Shown: positions 13,369 through 15,838 of the stretch, piece after piece
Position numbering within the stretch: position 1 is the stretch's first letter
Layout of the letters: every line of letters starts with the position of its first letter
NCBI GenBank assembly: GCA_964586865.1
Contig: CAZPJM010000093.1
Coordinates: forward strand, 1 to 15,838
Reading direction: 5' to 3'
Length of the DNA: 15,838 nt
From: REDI01 sp964586865
GTDB taxonomy: Bacteria; Myxococcota_A; UBA796; GCA-2862545
Position numbers and translations under genes: made by a program
Notes under the pieces: generated by a model
What the model was told of the DNA's origin: nothing
What the model saw: the letters and a program-made list of their open reading frames with translations, nothing else
The model's database searches: none

Positions 13369-15203
13369 GGCCGGGGCCTAACCGGGTCGGCGACGGGCGC
13401 GTCGTCCAGGGCCGCCGCCCGGAGGAGGGCCCGCCGCTCCCACCACGCCACCGCGCCGTCCTCGCCGATGGTCACCAGGTGCTCGCCGTCGACGCTCCAA
13501 CGGACCGCCTTGGTGGGCCCCACCGGGATCCGGGCCACCGGCCGCGCCTGGGTGGCGTCCCACAGGAGCACCGCGCCGTCCGGGTGGACCCGGCCCGTCG
13601 TGAACCAGGCCCCGTCGGGGCTCACGCTGGTGCCCCGGGCCGCCGTCCCGGCGCCGGGCAGGTCACGGACCTCGCCCTCCAGGCTGCATCGGCTCACGGC
13701 CGTGTCGCAGGGCTCGGCGCAGGTCGCCACCACCCCGCTCCCGTCCGGCAGGACGGCGCCATCGGTGACGGCGCCACAGCAGACCCGCGCCACCACCTCG
13801 TCCCGGCCCAGGTCCCACACGGCGCCCGCGTCGGTGAGGGCCAGCCCCCCCCGGGCCGTCGCCCAGGCCACCACCGGGGTCCCCTCCAGGCGATGCCGGC
13901 GCACCGGAGCGCCCCCCTCGAGGCGCCAGAGCCCGTCGGACCGGCCCACCAGCAGGGCATCGGGGCGATCCCGTAGCGGGGTGAAGCCCAGCCAGCGGAC
14001 CGGGCCGCGCGCCACCTGGCGGGGGCGCCGGGTGCCCAGATCCACCTGCCAGATCCGATCCGGGGCCGAGAAGGCGAGGGTGTGCCCGTCCGGGGAGAGG
14101 GCGGCGATCCAGCGCGCGGTCCAGTCGGCGAGGGGGAGCCGGGTCCGATCGCCGGGCGGGGGGAGGGGGATCCGCGCCAGGACGGTCCGGGTCTCGGGGT
14201 CGACCCGGAAGGCGGCGGCCAGGACCCGGTCCAGGTCCATCACCACGACCAGGACCGTGCCGTCGCGGGGGTCGGGCCAGGCGTCCAGGGCCCCGTGCCC
14301 GAGCTCCAGGCCGGCCCCCCCGAGCCGGGTCCGAAAGCTCGGCTGCCAGGCGGCCCGGGCGCCGCTCCGGAGCGCCCGCCGCTCGCCGTAGCGCCGCGAG
14401 GCCCCCCGGGGCAGACGCAGGGGGCTGTCGGGGGCGAGGCGGTCGTAGTCGAGCTGCCACCGCCCGCCGATCCAGCGGATGGCCCAGGTATCCTCGGTGT
14501 CGTCGGCGTAGGACACCCGCACCACCTCGTCCTCGCGGCCCACCACCCGGGCGCCCCGGAGGGCGAGGGCCAGGTGGCCGCCGGTGCGGTTGCGGAGCTC
14601 CAGGGCCCCGATCCAGTCTCCGCCGAGGCCGGTGCGCGCCAGGTGATCGGCCACGTGCAGCTCCACCCCGGGCACCAGGCGGGTGGTGCGGCGTCCCTCG
14701 CGGGCCACGTCGTCGAGGAGGGCCTGGACGAAGCGGGTCCGCTCATCGCACAAAGCGCAGGGGGTCCAGGTCAGCTCGGCCAGCATGGGCCCGGACGCGC
14801 CCTGCACCACGATGGCCGACAGGCCCGGGGCGGCGCCCAGCAACACCCGCTGGTAGGCGGGGCCGGGGAGCACCGCCACCGGCGCGGCCTCCCGCAGGGC
14901 TCGGGCGAGGCGGGTGTCTCCGGTGAGGGCGCGGTGCCACCGCGTCAGGTGGGCGGCGGTGGGGGCCGCCGGCAGCCGGGGCGGGCGCAGGTGGGCGGCC
15001 AGCCAGGCCTCGTCCAGGGTGTCGGAACGGATCCGGTCCAGCAGCCCGGTCACCAGTGCCCGGGCCGCGTCGGGGTCGGGGGGCGCGGCCTCGTCGGGGT
15101 CCGGGGGCGCGGCCCTCGCCGGCTCGTGGGGAGGGACGTCCTCGGTCGTCCACGCCGGGACCGGGAGGAGCAGGGCGGCCAGCAGGGCGAGGGCGGTGCG
15201 CAC
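13365..15203 (-). CDS. Exported beta-propeller-like protein of unknown function
   Basis: The protein has 612 residues from a GTG start. No ribosome site is clear, but a signal peptide follows directly (MRTALALLAALLLPVPAWT). A Pro/Asp linker comes next, then a mixed N-terminal domain to about residue 280 with one CxxC (C149, C152), then repeats typical of WD40/YVTN-like propellers: ALSPDGHTLAFSAPDRIWQV, a repeat with GRSDGLWRL, a repeat with AGAVWDL, SVSPDGAWFTTG...GAVLLWDA, and SVDGEHLVTIGEDGAVAWW. I count about six or seven blades in residues 300-590. Two more Cys pairs lie in the propeller (C475/C476 and C495/C499). Such propellers are usually protein-binding platforms in the envelope, and no catalytic motif was seen. 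It lies 46 bp downstream of the vWA-like gene on the same strand and overlaps the phosphatase start. Confidence 0.75.
   Translation of the reverse strand: MRTALALLAALLLPVPAWTTEDVPPHEPARAAPPDPDEAAPPDPDAARALVTGLLDRIRSDTLDEAWLAAHLRPPRLPAAPTAAHLTRWHRALTGDTRLARALREAAPVAVLPGPAYQRVLLGAAPGLSAIVVQGASGPMLAELTWTPCALCDERTRFVQALLDDVAREGRRTTRLVPGVELHVADHLARTGLGGDWIGALELRNRTGGHLALALRGARVVGREDEVVRVSYADDTEDTWAIRWIGGRWQLDYDRLAPDSPLRLPRGASRRYGERRALRSGARAAWQPSFRTRLGGAGLELGHGALDAWPDPRDGTVLVVVMDLDRVLAAAFRVDPETRTVLARIPLPPPGDRTRLPLADWTARWIAALSPDGHTLAFSAPDRIWQVDLGTRRPRQVARGPVRWLGFTPLRDRPDALLVGRSDGLWRLEGGAPVRRHRLEGTPVVAWATARGGLALTDAGAVWDLGRDEVVARVCCGAVTDGAVLPDGSGVVATCAEPCDTAVSRCSLEGEVRDLPGAGTAARGTSVSPDGAWFTTGRVHPDGAVLLWDATQARPVARIPVGPTKAVRWSVDGEHLVTIGEDGAVAWWERRALLRAAALDDAPVADPVRPRP
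15067..15114 (-). repeat. Two-copy 24-bp tandem repeat in the propeller gene linker
   Basis: Units 15067-15090 and 15091-15114 differ at only two of 24 positions. They encode the duplicated PPDPD-E/A-A motif (residues 33-46) just after the signal peptide. Being in frame, copy-number change would only alter linker length. Confidence 0.75.
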
Positions 15204-15249
15204 CGGGGGCGGGTAACCCGCGAGGTCGGCCGGCCCGGGCCCCGCTGGA

Positions 15250-15838
15250 TCAGCAGTCGCCGTCCACCGGGTAGGTGATCACGATGGTGCTCTCGGGACC
15301 GGGCACGGCCTGGCGGCTGAAGCGCACCGTGTTGCTCGTGCTGTCGTAGAACCAGCCTCGGACCGGGTGGCGGGGGATGGTGGTGCCGTCGACCTGGACC
15401 TGGATGCCGGCGATGGAGCTGGGCCGCTGCTCGAGGGGGAAGTCGAAGGCCAGGCCGGAGGCGCCGTAGCCCAGGTACGACAGCACCTCGTCGAAGTCGT
15501 CGTCGCAGATGGACTGGAAGGTGCCGCCGGTGTTGCGCTGGACCTCGATGTAGCGCTCGCCGGGGGCGGCGGTGACCGGCGGGAAGGTGCCGGTGGAGGA
15601 GCAGCCGGTGTCGAAGACCCCGCCGTTCCAGTCGCCCACCACCGCGGAGAAGCTGGTGCGGTCCGGGTCGGCCTTGAGGCCGTCCATCCAGGTCGAGAAG
15701 TCGTTGACGCCGATGGTGCTGCTGTCGTCCTCGTCGGAGATGACCACCACGGCCAGCACGGCATCCTCGCGCAGGAAGCCCGCGTTGTCGCCGTTGGTGA
15801 GGGGCGGGGTGAGCGCGGCGTAGGCGGCGTCCAGGCCC
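15250..15838 (-). CDS. Von Willebrand factor A-like surface protein (C-terminal part, open at window edge)
   Basis: 195 residues plus the stop are visible, and the gene continues beyond the right edge with no start seen. The frame is open from the edge, reading GLDAAYAALTPPL and on through FLREDAVLAVVVISDEDDSS, the late strand and Asp cluster of a vWA domain. The first metal-site motif DxSxS should lie outside. Next come a segment with GERYIEVQRNTGGTFQSICDDDF and a beta-rich C-terminus ending ITYPVDGDC. Similar vWA proteins with SDEDD and SIC motifs are common exported proteins in Myxococcota. Metal-dependent adhesion or protein binding is the known role of the domain, and the partner here is unknown. 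Cysteines in DTGCSS, SICDD and the terminal DGDC suggest disulphides outside the cytoplasm. Confidence 0.8.
   Translation of the reverse strand, partial: GLDAAYAALTPPLTNGDNAGFLREDAVLAVVVISDEDDSSTIGVNDFSTWMDGLKADPDRTSFSAVVGDWNGGVFDTGCSSTGTFPPVTAAPGERYIEVQRNTGGTFQSICDDDFDEVLSYLGYGASGLAFDFPLEQRPSSIAGIQVQVDGTTIPRHPVRGWFYDSTSNTVRFSRQAVPGPESTIVITYPVDGDC

Noticed and set aside
12976..15278. Rightward open frames of 471 and 398 residues opposite the phosphatase and propeller
   Set aside because: Low-complexity Gly/Pro/Arg/Ser products antisense to genes with signal peptide and catalytic motifs.

Overview
The window is very GC-rich DNA with almost no non-coding space. Its gene content points to Myxococcota or a related former-Deltaproteobacterial lineage. 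Three features suggest this: a metalloprotease with a MYXO-CTERM-type C-terminal sorting signal, a lipoprotein built of MopE-like Cys/Asp repeats, and a membrane Ser/Thr kinase with a Pro-rich linker and a PEGA-like C-terminus. No mobile element, CRISPR array, rRNA or tRNA was found.

Layout. (1) Positions 1-4648 hold two divergent units of exported proteins. A repeat lipoprotein runs leftward. A rightward two-gene unit encodes a HEFYH zinc-metalloprotease with a MYXO-CTERM tail, overlapping by ATGA with an alpha/beta-hydrolase lipoprotein. (2) Positions 4888-9718 hold housekeeping genes: lon (rightward), a small DUF4190-like membrane protein (leftward, convergent with lon) and argS (rightward). 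The 396-bp region between the last two contains several inverted repeats. (3) Positions 9929-12870 run rightward: a Ser/Thr kinase overlapping by TGATG with a single-domain response regulator, then a cyclophilin-type prolyl isomerase after a short hairpin-containing gap. (4) Positions 12904-15838 run leftward, reading from the right edge: the C-terminal part of a von Willebrand A-like protein, an exported beta-propeller-like protein, and a low-molecular-weight tyrosine phosphatase whose start overlaps the propeller stop by ATGA.

How the genes may work together. The metalloprotease and hydrolase look like co-expressed cell-surface hydrolases. The kinase and receiver protein form a tightly coupled signalling pair with no histidine kinase in view. 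The vWA, propeller and phosphatase genes lie head to tail and may be one transcript.

Transcription signals are weak but present. Promoter-like sequences precede lon and the kinase. GC-only hairpins without T-tracts sit at both convergent junctions and just after the repeat lipoprotein. No complete new system is evident. The observations most worth a check are the chain of alternative hairpins upstream of argS, the kinase/receiver coupling with an enlarged receiver loop, and the metalloprotease/hydrolase pair.
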